This document shows positions 9,061-18,107 of a stretch of 35,345 bases of DNA, piece after piece; within the stretch, counting starts at the first letter, position 1; every line of letters starts with the position of its first letter. Both the position numbers and the translations under genes were made by a program. Origin of the DNA: Actinomycetes bacterium (lineage in GTDB: Bacteria; Actinomycetota; Thermoleophilia; Gaiellales; Gaiellaceae); the NCBI GenBank assembly GCA_025964395.1, contig JAOPYY010000051.1:1-35345 (forward strand). Reading direction: 5' to 3'. The notes under the pieces are model-generated. The model saw only the letters and a program-made list of their open reading frames with translations. It was not told where the DNA came from and searched no databases.

Positions 9061-9633
9061 CTAGTCGCGGCTGGCCGGGAGGGTCGGATGGTCGGTGGGA
9101 TAGACGCCGACCGCGAATCCGTACACGGTCTCGCCCGACCGCGGGAGCCGCTCGAACTCCGCTACCAGCTCCGCCATCCGCTCCCAGAACTCCGACACCT
9201 GCGCCTCCGAGATGCGGGCGTGCCGAATGAAACCCCACAGCTTCCCGTCTTGGTACGCCGCGCCCGACTCCTGAGCGGCGACCTCGAAATCGTTGAAGTC
9301 CCGAGGCAGATCGTCGCCACCGGGCGTCCGCTCGACCCCGACGTAAAACATCCGCGCCGTGCGGCCGTAGAGGCGCTCCTCGATGGCGCGCACCCGGCGG
9401 GTTCTCACCACCTGAACCAGTCCGGCCTCGGTGAGGACCTTGACGTGGTGGGCGACCGTGCTCTTCGGCCGCTCGACCGCGACCGCCAGCTCGGTCACCG
9501 TGGCCGCCCGCTCGTGGAGCAGGCCCAGGATCGTGGTGCGGAGGGGATGGCTGATCGCCTTCACCTGCGAGGGCCCGGTGAGGGCCATTCGGTCGGCGAG
9601 CTCGTAATCCGGGGGAGACGGGTTGCCAGTCAT
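9061..9633 (-). CDS. ArsR-type winged-helix transcriptional regulator
   Basis: VKAISHPLRTTILGLLHERAATVTELAVAVERPKSTVAHHVKVLTEAGLVQVVRTRRVRAIEERLYGRTARMF; start chosen at MTGNPS. Confidence 0.85.
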   Translation of the reverse strand: MTGNPSPPDYELADRMALTGPSQVKAISHPLRTTILGLLHERAATVTELAVAVERPKSTVAHHVKVLTEAGLVQVVRTRRVRAIEERLYGRTARMFYVGVERTPGGDDLPRDFNDFEVAAQESGAAYQDGKLWGFIRHARISEAQVSEFWERMAELVAEFERLPRSGETVYGFAVGVYPTDHPTLPASRD

Positions 9634-9646
9634 GGCCAAACAGACT

Positions 9647-9662
9647 AACATTGCAGAATGTT
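9647..9662. promoter_or_regulatory. Palindromic operator candidate between divergent regulator and hydrolase
   Basis: AACATT-GCAG-AATGTT, perfect 6-bp arms, between divergent starts 9633(-) and 9699(+). Confidence 0.5.
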
Positions 9663-9698
9663 CCACTTTAATGGATCAATGACTCAGGAGGATCAGGG

Positions 9699-10304
9699 AT
9701 GACCGAGGTTGTGCTGTACCACCACGTCCAGGGGCTGACCGAGGGAGTGCGGTCGTTCGCCGGCGAGTTGCGGCAGGCGGGGCACACCGTGCACACGCCC
9801 GACCTGTTCGACGGGCGGACGTTCGACACGATCGAGGAGGGCATGGCCTTCGCGCGCGAAGCGGGGTTCGGCGCGCTGGCCGAGCGCGGGGTGGCCGCCG
9901 CCGAGGGGATCCACCCCGAGGCCGTCTACGCCGGCTTCTCCTTCGGGGTCGTGGTCGCCCAGCAGCTCGCGCAGACCCGGCCCGGCGCCCGCGGGGCCCT
10001 GCTCATGTACTCGTGCCTCCCGGTGTCGGAGTTCGGGGACGCGTGGCCCGAGGGCGTTCCGGTGCAGGTGCACGGCAAGGACGCCGACCCGTTCTTCGCC
10101 GAGGACATCGAGGCTGCGCAGGCCCTGGTCGACTCGACCGACCGGGCCGAGCTGTTCCTCTACCCAGGGGCGGAACACCTCTTCGCCGACTCCTCGCTCC
10201 CGGCGTACGACGCCGCCGCTGCGGCGTTGCTCACCGAGCGCGTGCTGGCGTTCCTCGACGCGGTCGAGGCCGACGACACGCCAAATGCATTCCGGCTGAG
10301 CTAG
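9699..10304 (+). CDS. Dienelactone hydrolase family protein (alpha/beta hydrolase)
   Basis: VVLYHHVQGLTEGVRSFAGELRQAGHTVHTPDLFDGRTFDTIEEGM...YAGFSFGVVVAQQLAQ; GAEHLFAD. Confidence 0.85.
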   Translation: MTEVVLYHHVQGLTEGVRSFAGELRQAGHTVHTPDLFDGRTFDTIEEGMAFAREAGFGALAERGVAAAEGIHPEAVYAGFSFGVVVAQQLAQTRPGARGALLMYSCLPVSEFGDAWPEGVPVQVHGKDADPFFAEDIEAAQALVDSTDRAELFLYPGAEHLFADSSLPAYDAAAAALLTERVLAFLDAVEADDTPNAFRLS

Positions 10305-10819
10305 ACGTGCGCCAAGACGCGGTCGAGCGGCCGCGGGACGCGCTCGAGGTCGAGTGCCTCCACCAAGAGCACGGCGTACTTTTGCTTACGGTTCCACATG
10401 AAGCCGTGCAGCTGTTCTTCGAGCGGCCGGTCGCGGTGCGCAGGCTGTTTCTGGTAGGTCCGAAACGCGCGCAGCTCGCCTTGCTCCGTGAGGACGCGCT
10501 CCATTCCATCCGGCCCGACCGCCCGCGTCAGCTCGTCCTCGAGGTCGCGCATGCATGCGTAGAACCCGACGCGCTCGAGCTCGCCGCGATCGTCGCACCC
10601 CAGCGCGCGCAAGAAATGTCGTTCTTCCCCGACGTCATAGAGGCCGGCGAGTGGGACGTCGCGGTACCGCTCGAGGACGCGTGGCAGGTTCCCGTAGCCG
10701 CCCATCGGCACGATGGCGACGTCCTCGGCTTCGAGGTCGCGGCCACGGCGACGGGCAAGCGTCTCGACGGCGCGGCGGTCGCTCGTGCCCTCAACGAGCA
10801 CTACTCCGCGCAGCTGCAT
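10301..10819 (-). CDS. Stand-alone OLD-type TOPRIM domain protein
   Basis: GVVLVEGTSDRRAVETLARRRGRDLEAEDVAIVPMGGYGNLPRVLERY...GLYDVGEERHF; no ATPase domain on the ORF. Confidence 0.75.
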   Translation of the reverse strand: MQLRGVVLVEGTSDRRAVETLARRRGRDLEAEDVAIVPMGGYGNLPRVLERYRDVPLAGLYDVGEERHFLRALGCDDRGELERVGFYACMRDLEDELTRAVGPDGMERVLTEQGELRAFRTYQKQPAHRDRPLEEQLHGFMWNRKQKYAVLLVEALDLERVPRPLDRVLAHV

Positions 10820-10841
10820 TGCTGCATCAGACCAGTTGGGT

Positions 10842-11462
10842 CTAGGCCTTGCGGATCAGCGTCATGCCGTCGCGCACGCTCAGGAGCACCTGAACGGAGC
10901 GTGGATCGGCGGCAACGTGTTCGTTGAACGCGGCGATCGGCGGGGCCTCGTCGACGACGCGGCCGCTCGACAAGGTGTTGTCGGCGACGATCAGGCCGCG
11001 TTCGGCGAGCCGGGGTAGGACGGCTTCGTAGTACCCGACGTAGCCCTCCTTCTCGGCGTCGATGAACACGAAGTCGAACTCGCCCTCGAGCCGCTCGAGC
11101 GTCTCGAGCGCCGGGCCGACGTGGAGCGTGATCTTCGAGCCGTGCGGCGAGCGGTCGAAGTAGCGCTGCGCGAACGCCGCGCGCTCCGGATCGAGCTCGC
11201 ACGCGTCGATGTGCCCGCCGTCCGGCAGCGCCGCGGCCATCGAGAGCGCCGAGTGGCCGCTGAACGTCCCGATCTCGACCACGCGCTTCGGCTGCGAGAC
11301 CCAGACGAGGAACTCGAGGAACCGGCCGGCGACCGGACCGGTGAGCATCTGGGGCATCCCGAGCTCACGCGCGGTCTCCTCCGAGAGCTCGGCGAGCAGC
11401 GGCTCGTGCGGTGTGGTGAACCGCTCGACGTACTCCTCGATCCGGGGGTCGATGATGTCCAT
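10842..11462 (-). CDS. Class I SAM O-methyltransferase (CCoAOMT-like)
   Basis: RVVEIGTFSGHSALSMAAALPDGGHIDACELDPERAAFAQRYFDRS...FDFVFIDAEKEGYVGYYEAVLPRL...GLIVADNTL. Confidence 0.92.
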   Translation of the reverse strand: MDIIDPRIEEYVERFTTPHEPLLAELSEETARELGMPQMLTGPVAGRFLEFLVWVSQPKRVVEIGTFSGHSALSMAAALPDGGHIDACELDPERAAFAQRYFDRSPHGSKITLHVGPALETLERLEGEFDFVFIDAEKEGYVGYYEAVLPRLAERGLIVADNTLSSGRVVDEAPPIAAFNEHVAADPRSVQVLLSVRDGMTLIRKA

Positions 11463-12100
11463 CAGTTGCGTTCCACTCTAGAGCCACCGACGATCGCGTC
11501 GATGCCGTCTACGTACCGGACCCACGCCTTGCCCTTGCCGTCGTAGTCGGGCGACCAGACGATCAGCGTGGCATCGCGCCCAGCGACACGCACGCGCTCC
11601 GTGCCCTCGGGCTCGATGCCGCGCCAGACACGCACGAACGGGTTCTCCTCCCACTCGCGACCGATCGTCGTCTCATCCGTGTGGCCGGGCAGCACGCGCC
11701 GCTCGTGCGGCATCGCCATGTAGACGTCCATCACCGAGCGGCGGACGCGCTCGTAGTCGCCGCCGCCGACCGCGTCCTTGAAGAGCGTGTCGCCGGAGAA
11801 CACGAGCTCGCCGTTGACGACGAAGCAGACCATGTCCTCGGAGTGGCCGGGCGTCGGGATCGCCTCGACGTCGAGGCCGCCGACCTGCAGCGCCGCGCGG
11901 ACGACCGGCAGCCCGAGCTCCCCCTCGTGCTCGACGTGATCGGGATGCGCGTGGGTGCGCAGGATGTGCGACGGCTCGACACGCCACGCCGCCGCCGCCT
12001 GGAGCAGCGGCCCCAACGGGGCGCCCGAGTCCACGAAAACGGCCGCGCCACCCTCCTCGTCGGCGACGAGGTAGGCGTTCGAGAGCCAGCGGGCATCCAT
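11462..12100 (-). CDS. MBL-fold metallo-hydrolase
   Basis: ILRTHAHPDHVEHEGEL, TPGHSEDMVCFVVNGELVFSGDTLF, LPGHTDETTIGREWEENPF; likely start MDARWLSNAY. Confidence 0.9.
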   Translation of the reverse strand: MDARWLSNAYLVADEEGGAAVFVDSGAPLGPLLQAAAAWRVEPSHILRTHAHPDHVEHEGELGLPVVRAALQVGGLDVEAIPTPGHSEDMVCFVVNGELVFSGDTLFKDAVGGGDYERVRRSVMDVYMAMPHERRVLPGHTDETTIGREWEENPFVRVWRGIEPEGTERVRVAGRDATLIVWSPDYDGKGKAWVRYVDGIDAIVGGSRVERN

Positions 12101-12112
12101 GCTCACAGCGAC

Positions 12113-12139
12113 CAGCACGCAGTTAGGCTAACTGTGCTG
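12113..12139. promoter_or_regulatory. Interrupted palindrome upstream of pspA (operator candidate)
   Basis: CAGCAC[GC]AGTTAG-G-CTAACTGTGCTG; 12-bp complementary arms apart from a 2-nt insertion, between divergent genes. Confidence 0.5.
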
Positions 12140-12180
12140 CAGAAGCACCGTGCACACCCGAAGCGAGGAGAGAGACACAA

Positions 12181-12921
12181 ATGCCCGGCCTCATGTCACG
12201 CCTGAGCCTGATCTTCAAAGCGAAGTTCTCGAAAGCGCTCGATCGCGCCGAGAATCCCAACGAGACGCTCGACTACTCCTACGAGGAGCAGCTGCGCCAG
12301 CTGCAGAACGTCAAGCGCGGCATCGCCGACGTGACGACGGCCAAGAAGCGGCTCGAGCTGCAGTACACGAGCATGCAGCAGCAGGTCGACAAGCTGGACG
12401 GCCAGGCACGCGACGCGCTGAAGGTGAACCGCGAGGATCTCGCCCGCGAGGCGCTGACGCGGAAGACCGCCGTGCAGGGGCAGCTCGACGGGATCATGCA
12501 GCAGGGGCAGCAGCTCGAAGCGCAGCAACAGAAGCTGATCGAGGGCGAGCGCACGCTGCAGGCGAAGGTCGAGGCCTTCCGCACGCAGAAGGAAGTGATC
12601 AAGGCGCAGTACTCAGCCGCCGAGGCGCAGGTCCGGATCGGCGAAGCCGCCACGGGGATCGGCGAGCAGATGGCCGACGTCGGGCTCGCGGTGCAGCGCG
12701 CGAAGGACAAGACCGAGCAGATGCAGGCGCGTGCGAACGCGATCGACGAGCTGACGACGTCCGGCGCCCTCACCGACCTCACTTCGTCGGGCGACGACAT
12801 CGACCGGCAGCTCGCTCAGATCTCGCAGGGCGGCCAGGTCGACGACGAGCTCGCGAAGATGAAGGCCGAGCTCGGCAAGGGCGATCCGCCCAAGGCAATC
12901 GAAGGCGAGGAAGCCAAGTGA
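12181..12921 (+). CDS. pspA: PspA/IM30 family membrane-stress protein
   Basis: LMSRLSLIFKAKFSKALDRAENPNETLDYSYEEQLRQLQNVKRGIADVTTAKKRLELQ, long coiled coil. Confidence 0.93.
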   Translation: MPGLMSRLSLIFKAKFSKALDRAENPNETLDYSYEEQLRQLQNVKRGIADVTTAKKRLELQYTSMQQQVDKLDGQARDALKVNREDLAREALTRKTAVQGQLDGIMQQGQQLEAQQQKLIEGERTLQAKVEAFRTQKEVIKAQYSAAEAQVRIGEAATGIGEQMADVGLAVQRAKDKTEQMQARANAIDELTTSGALTDLTSSGDDIDRQLAQISQGGQVDDELAKMKAELGKGDPPKAIEGEEAK

Positions 12922-13211
12922 TCGTCCGCCTTCTCGGCGAAGGCCAGTTCAGGGTCGACGACTCGTTGCTCGGCCGGCTGAACGAGCTGGACGATGAGGT
13001 CGAGAAGGCGGTCGCCGCCGGCGACGAGCGCGCGCTCTGGGCGGGGCTGCAGGCGCTCGCTGAAGCGGTGCGCGAGAACGGTGTGAAGCTCGCGGACGAG
13101 GACCTCTCTCCGTCGGACGCGGTCATCCCGCCCGAGGACCTGTCGCTCGAGGAAGCGCGGGAGCTCATGCAGGACGAGGGGTTCATCCCGGACATCTCCG
13201 ACGTCGCGTGA
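12918..13211 (+). CDS. PspA-associated protein (PspAA-like)
   Basis: GTG start overlapping the pspA stop (GTGA); VIVRLLGEGQFRVDDSLLGRLNELDDEVEKAVAAGDERALWAGLQALAEAVRENG... Confidence 0.78.
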   Translation: MIVRLLGEGQFRVDDSLLGRLNELDDEVEKAVAAGDERALWAGLQALAEAVRENGVKLADEDLSPSDAVIPPEDLSLEEARELMQDEGFIPDISDVA

Positions 13212-14194
13212 GCCGCGAGGTCATCCTGGCCGCGCGCCCTCAAGGCGTGCCACAGGAGTCGGACTTCGAGCTGCGCGAGGTTGCCGACGACGCCGAGCTC
13301 GCCGACGGCGAGGTGCTCGTCCGCAACGTGTTCGTCTCCGTCGATCCGTACATGCGCAGTCGCATGTCGGGGATCCGCACGTACGTCGGGCCGTACGAGA
13401 TTGGCGACCCGATCGATGGTGGGGCTGTCGGCCGCGTCGTCGCGTCGAACTACGACGGCCTGGCGGAGGGCGACTGGGTGCTCTCGCAACTCGGCTGGCG
13501 CGAGGCAGGCGTGGTGGAGGGCAAGCGCGTGCGGAAGCTCGATCCGGAGCGCGCCGCTCCGTCGACCGCGCTCGGAGCACTCGGCATGCCGGGATTCACC
13601 GCGTGGCTCGGGCTCACCGAGATCGCCGACGTCAAGGAGGGCGAGACGATCTACGTGTCCGGAGCCGCGGGCGCCGTAGGGAGCGCCGCGACACAGATCG
13701 CGAAGCTGAAAGGGCTACGCGTGATCGGCAGCGCCGGCTCCGACGAGAAGGTCGAGTGGCTTCGCTCGCTCGGCGTCGAGGCGTTCAACTACAGGGAGAC
13801 GCACGCAAGGGAAGCGCTCGCAGATGGGATCGACGTGTACTTCGACAACGTCGGTGGTGAGCAGCTCGAGGCCGCGCTCAGCGCGCTTCGTCCGTTCGGC
13901 CGCGTGGCGGCGTGTGGCGCGATCTCGCGCTACAACGACCAGAAGCCTGAGTCCGGCCCGCGCAACATTGGCTTCGTCGTGACCAAGCGCCTGCGTATTC
14001 AGGGCTTCATCGTCAGCGACCACAACGCGCGCTTTGCCGACTTCCTGCGGGAGGTCGGCCCGTGGGTCGCCGAGGGGAAGATCGAATGCCGCGAGACGAT
14101 GATCGACGGGATCGAGAACGTGCCCGCCGCGTTCGCCGGCCTCTTCCACGGACACAACACAGGGAAGATGCTCGTGCGCGTCGGCCCAGCTTAA
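13208..14194 (+). CDS. NADP-dependent (leukotriene B4 dehydrogenase/CurA-like) oxidoreductase
   Basis: FVSVDPYMRSRMSG...VYVSGAAGAVGS(A)ATQIAKLKGLRVIGSAGSDEKVEWL...VYFDNVGGEQLEAALSAL; GTGA overlap. Confidence 0.9.
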   Translation: MSREVILAARPQGVPQESDFELREVADDAELADGEVLVRNVFVSVDPYMRSRMSGIRTYVGPYEIGDPIDGGAVGRVVASNYDGLAEGDWVLSQLGWREAGVVEGKRVRKLDPERAAPSTALGALGMPGFTAWLGLTEIADVKEGETIYVSGAAGAVGSAATQIAKLKGLRVIGSAGSDEKVEWLRSLGVEAFNYRETHAREALADGIDVYFDNVGGEQLEAALSALRPFGRVAACGAISRYNDQKPESGPRNIGFVVTKRLRIQGFIVSDHNARFADFLREVGPWVAEGKIECRETMIDGIENVPAAFAGLFHGHNTGKMLVRVGPA

Positions 14195-16131
14195 GATCGC
14201 TCGAACCCGAGGACGGTCGATCCCAGCAGGGGCCCGCCCCGGATCGTGAACAGGCACGTGCTGCTGTGCAAGGCGGGCACCGGAATCGTTCCGTGCCAGG
14301 ACTGAAGTCCGGCGATCCTGCGTTGCAGTGCTGGTTTCCCGTCGAGTGTGATCCGTACGATGTCGGTGGCCTTCGGGAGCAGGGTCAACTCGAGGCTACC
14401 GCCGGCGCACGCATACACGGTGATCGTGCCCGGGCCGGTCAGATCGCCGTTCGGGAGAAACCCGGTCGTGACCGTCGAGAGCCGTGCCGGCGCCCGAAGG
14501 CGCCAGAGGGTCAACGCCTCCAGGTCGACACCGCGCGAGTGGTGGGCGACGGGGGTTCCGAAGAAGGTGTAGCGGTCGGTCGCCACGACATAGCGATCAC
14601 GGATCGCGACGAATCCGCCGGGCGTCGGCGCCCGTGCCTGTTGAGGCATAGGCCCGGGAACGCGCGTCGGAGGAAACGTCAGGACGTGTGCGATCCTTTG
14701 ATTCCAGAAGCGTTGTTGCCACACGCTGTTCCACTCTGGCTCGCCGTCGTAGAGATAGGTCACGTTGCTCCGAGCCGCGCGGTCGACCCAGTTACGAGGC
14801 GACCCGAGCAGCGCCAGCTGGTCTGCGCGCGCCCTCGGGATGATCAGCATTGAGGCTGACACCGAGGTGGCCACGAGCAGCGCCAGCGCGAGCCCTGGGA
14901 GGACGAAGGCGACCTGCCGCGGGACGACCGCGAAGCAGGCCAGGAGCGCGACGCCCGCAAGTGTGACGAGGGTCGCCGCGTCGAAGTGCGCGCTCAGCCG
15001 GTAGATCAGCGAAGCGTCGAGCGAATCCGGCAGCGCGGCGGTGACCACGAGCTTGTTCCACGGTGTGAGAGCGAGCAACGCGAGTACCGCGAGGCAGACG
15101 GGCGGAGCGACCCAGCGCCGGCGCGGAGCACCGCGCGCGAGCCAGAGTGCGAACGTGAGGAAGAGGAGCGGCGGGAGCGACGCCAGGTCGCGCCCCAGTA
15201 GATGCGGGGCAAAGCGCGCCGCGAAAAACCCAACCTGTCCGCAGACGGCGACCGTCGCGGTCGCCGTCACGAGGAGAAGCGCGCGGGTCGCGCGATCGCG
15301 GCCCCGCAAGGCGTCGACGAGCATCACACCCAACGCGGCGAACGGGAGGACGGCGGTTGAAAGCACCAAGTACGCCAGGTGCTCGAACGTGAGACGGAGG
15401 GACGCGGCGATCGGGTAGCCACCGTTCAACGTCCCGGCATACGACCCGAAGACACCGGGCGCCAGAGTGACCACGAAAGCAGCGGCCAAGAGTGTCAACC
15501 ACGTCGGCCAAAACAACCGCAGCCGGCGACGGTCGTGAGTCACCAGGCAGTCGAGTAGCGCCGCCGTCGCGAGGACCGGGACGAACACAACTGCCTGAGC
15601 TCGAGTGGCGGCTGCCGCCGCGACCAACGCCAGCGCGACTGCCTGGTCGCCGATACGTCCTGTCTCGACGGCTCGTGTGATCGTGAGCAACGTCAGGGCG
15701 GCGAGCGGGTAGAACAGGACCTCCGTCATCACGAACCCCGAGTAGAGAAGGAGTGGGGACGCGACCGTCAACGTCGCGGCAAGGAGCGAATAGGCCGGAG
15801 ACATCAACCGCCTGCCGTAGAGGAAGACCGGGACTGCGGCAAGTGACATGACGAACGCCTGGACCAGCTTCAGTGAGGCCAGGCTCCCGAGGATCAACGG
15901 GCCCCCGGCAAACGCCGGGTAGAGGAGCCCATAGCCGGCGCCCTGTCCCCTGATGACGGACAATGCTCCGTCATGCCAGAGTCGTAGCGCTCGATCGGCG
16001 TAGATCGCCTCGTCGGGCATGATCCAAAGACCCGGCACGCGCGCACCCGCCAAGCCATAGGCGAGCGTAGACACCGCGACGATGGCGAACAGCCGAAGCG
16101 TTAGACCGGTGCGTCGAAGAGCGCGAGCCAT
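14191..16131 (-). CDS. Polytopic membrane glycosyltransferase-like protein
   Basis: Many TM helices; N-terminal MPDEAIYADRALRLWHDGALSVIRGQGAGYGLLYPAF resembles GT39/83-like membrane glycosyltransferases. Confidence 0.65.
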   Translation of the reverse strand: MARALRRTGLTLRLFAIVAVSTLAYGLAGARVPGLWIMPDEAIYADRALRLWHDGALSVIRGQGAGYGLLYPAFAGGPLILGSLASLKLVQAFVMSLAAVPVFLYGRRLMSPAYSLLAATLTVASPLLLYSGFVMTEVLFYPLAALTLLTITRAVETGRIGDQAVALALVAAAAATRAQAVVFVPVLATAALLDCLVTHDRRRLRLFWPTWLTLLAAAFVVTLAPGVFGSYAGTLNGGYPIAASLRLTFEHLAYLVLSTAVLPFAALGVMLVDALRGRDRATRALLLVTATATVAVCGQVGFFAARFAPHLLGRDLASLPPLLFLTFALWLARGAPRRRWVAPPVCLAVLALLALTPWNKLVVTAALPDSLDASLIYRLSAHFDAATLVTLAGVALLACFAVVPRQVAFVLPGLALALLVATSVSASMLIIPRARADQLALLGSPRNWVDRAARSNVTYLYDGEPEWNSVWQQRFWNQRIAHVLTFPPTRVPGPMPQQARAPTPGGFVAIRDRYVVATDRYTFFGTPVAHHSRGVDLEALTLWRLRAPARLSTVTTGFLPNGDLTGPGTITVYACAGGSLELTLLPKATDIVRITLDGKPALQRRIAGLQSWHGTIPVPALHSSTCLFTIRGGPLLGSTVLGFERS

Positions 16132-16667
16132 CGGGTCAGATCCTGCTCGATCGGGAGCTCGTTTTCGAGCTTCGCCTTCAGCTCGAGCTCCTTCGCGTTG
16201 TCGCGCTTCGACTCGCCGATCGGGATGAACGGCCACCATGCGCCCCGCTTGAAGCCGTAGATGAAGTAGACGGGGTGCTCGTACCCGTCGAAGCGGAAGA
16301 TCGACGCGAGAAGCTGCGAGCCGAACCCTTTTGCCGTCAGCTCAGACGCGAGCGTGTGGGCCGTCGCAATCAGATCCTCGAGATCGGGATCCTTGACGAT
16401 GATCCAGTCGTAGCCGTAGTCGTCGCTCTTGCGCTCGACCTCGGAGCCGCACTGCTGCGCGACCGCTTCGACCAACTGATCGACGTCGTCGAACGCGCTT
16501 CGGAACTCGCCCGAGGACTGCGGCTTGAACGCGATCGCACCGGCGCCGGCCGTCTTCAGGCCGAGCTCCGTGTCAAGTGTCACCGCCGCCGTTGCGAGGG
16601 CGAACAGCTGATCGGCCTTCGGCTCGGAGAGCTTCTTCTTGCCGAAGAGGACGTCGCGCAGGCCCAA
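16101..16667 (-). CDS. PspAB-like protein
   Basis: MGLRDVLFGKKKLSEPKADQLFALATAAVTLDTELGLKTAGAGAIAFKPQSSGEFRSAFDDVDQLVEA; directly downstream of htpX. Confidence 0.75.
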   Translation of the reverse strand: MGLRDVLFGKKKLSEPKADQLFALATAAVTLDTELGLKTAGAGAIAFKPQSSGEFRSAFDDVDQLVEAVAQQCGSEVERKSDDYGYDWIIVKDPDLEDLIATAHTLASELTAKGFGSQLLASIFRFDGYEHPVYFIYGFKRGAWWPFIPIGESKRDNAKELELKAKLENELPIEQDLTRWLALFDAPV

Positions 16668-16672
16668 GGGCT

Positions 16673-17587
16673 CTACGCGACCGGACGGCCCATCTCGCGC
16701 GCGATCTCGGAGAGCGCTGCGAGGCGCTTCTCGATCGGCGGATGGTCCATGAAGAGCTCGCCGACCGCCGACTTGATCTTCGGCGAGACGATGAAGAACG
16801 CGCTCATGCCCTCGACCGCGCGGAGGTCGCGGTTTGGGATCAGGGTCATCTGCGACGAGATCTTCTGCAGCGCGCTCATCAGGTACTCGGGTGCGCCGGT
16901 GATCAGTGCCGAGCCGCGGTCGGCTGCGTACTCGCGGTAGCGCGAGATCGTCCTGATCAGGACGTAGCTGATCGCGTAGACGACGATCGCGACGACCGTG
17001 ACGATCAGCCAGATGGGCGGGCCGTTGTTGTTGTCACGGTTGTTGCCGCCGCCGAACATCCCGGCGTAGAGACCGAACCGGGTGAGCAGGGCCGCGAGCA
17101 TGGCGAAGAAGCTCGCGACGGTCATGATCAGCACGTCGCGGTTCGCGATGTGGGAGAGCTCGTGGGCGAGGACGCCCTCGATCTCCTTCGGCTCGAGCCG
17201 ATCCCAGAGGCCGGTCGTCACGCAGACGGCGGCGTGCTTCGGCGAGCGTCCCGTCGCGAATGCGTTCGGGACGGGCGTGTCCATCATCGCGACCTTTGGC
17301 TTCGGCAGGTCGGCCATGGCGCAGAGGCGCTCGACCATGTCGTGCAGCGCCGGAGCCTCTTCGCGCGAGACGACCTTCGCCCCGGCTGCTGCGAGCGCCA
17401 GCTTGTCCGACGTGTAGTACTGGAAGATCGCGAGCCCGCCGACGATCAGGATCATCGGGACGACGCCGACGTTCAAGGCGTTGATGAGGATGACCGCGAA
17501 GATCACGTAGAGCAGGCCGAGGAGGCCGCTCGTCAGGATCATGCGGATCGTGAGCCCGGCATCCCTTCCATAGGACCTGCGCTTCAT
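16673..17587 (-). CDS. htpX: HtpX-type M48 zinc metalloprotease
   Basis: EGVLAHELSHIANRDVLIMTVASFFA, NAFATGRSPKHAAVCVTTGLWD, YREYAADRGSALITG. Confidence 0.95.
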   Translation of the reverse strand: MKRRSYGRDAGLTIRMILTSGLLGLLYVIFAVILINALNVGVVPMILIVGGLAIFQYYTSDKLALAAAGAKVVSREEAPALHDMVERLCAMADLPKPKVAMMDTPVPNAFATGRSPKHAAVCVTTGLWDRLEPKEIEGVLAHELSHIANRDVLIMTVASFFAMLAALLTRFGLYAGMFGGGNNRDNNNGPPIWLIVTVVAIVVYAISYVLIRTISRYREYAADRGSALITGAPEYLMSALQKISSQMTLIPNRDLRAVEGMSAFFIVSPKIKSAVGELFMDHPPIEKRLAALSEIAREMGRPVA

Positions 17588-17696
17588 GCCTGGGATTGTA
17601 GGGGGGTAGAGGATGCTGCCGCTGACCTTAACGCGGGGTCAACAGACCTTCGATTCTCCGGTAACGCCCGCGGCGCGCTGTATAGACTCCGCGCTC

Positions 17697-18107
17697 GTGC
17701 GCCGCCTTCTTCCGCTCGCGATCTTCCTCGTCTTCGCCGCCGGCTGTTCCGTCAACAAGCCGGGAGAGAAGGTCGTTGCCCCGCTGCCTTCGAAGGTCGT
17801 CGGCACGGTGCCGAAGGCCCAGGTTACCTCGGTGCCCACGCAGTACAAGAACGGTGACCCGGTCGCCGGCAAGCAGGTCTTCGAGAGCGCCGGCTGCAAG
17901 GGCTGCCATACGCTCAAGGACGCGGGCGCCACCGGCACCGTCGGCCCGAACCTCGACCAGGTGAAGCCGCCGCTCTCGAAGGTCGTCCCACAGGTTCTGA
18001 ACGGCGGACCTCAGATGCCCCCCTTCAAGGGCTCGCTGAGCGCCAAGCAGATCGCCGACGTCGCCGCCTACGTGGTGAAGGCCACCGGCGGCAACCCGAA
18101 CGGCTGA
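17697..18107 (+). CDS. Lipoprotein-type c-type cytochrome
   Basis: FAAGC lipobox; GKQVFESAGCKGCHTLKDAGATGTVGPNLDQ; GPQMPPFKGSLSAKQIADVAAYV. Confidence 0.9.
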   Translation: MRRLLPLAIFLVFAAGCSVNKPGEKVVAPLPSKVVGTVPKAQVTSVPTQYKNGDPVAGKQVFESAGCKGCHTLKDAGATGTVGPNLDQVKPPLSKVVPQVLNGGPQMPPFKGSLSAKQIADVAAYVVKATGGNPNG

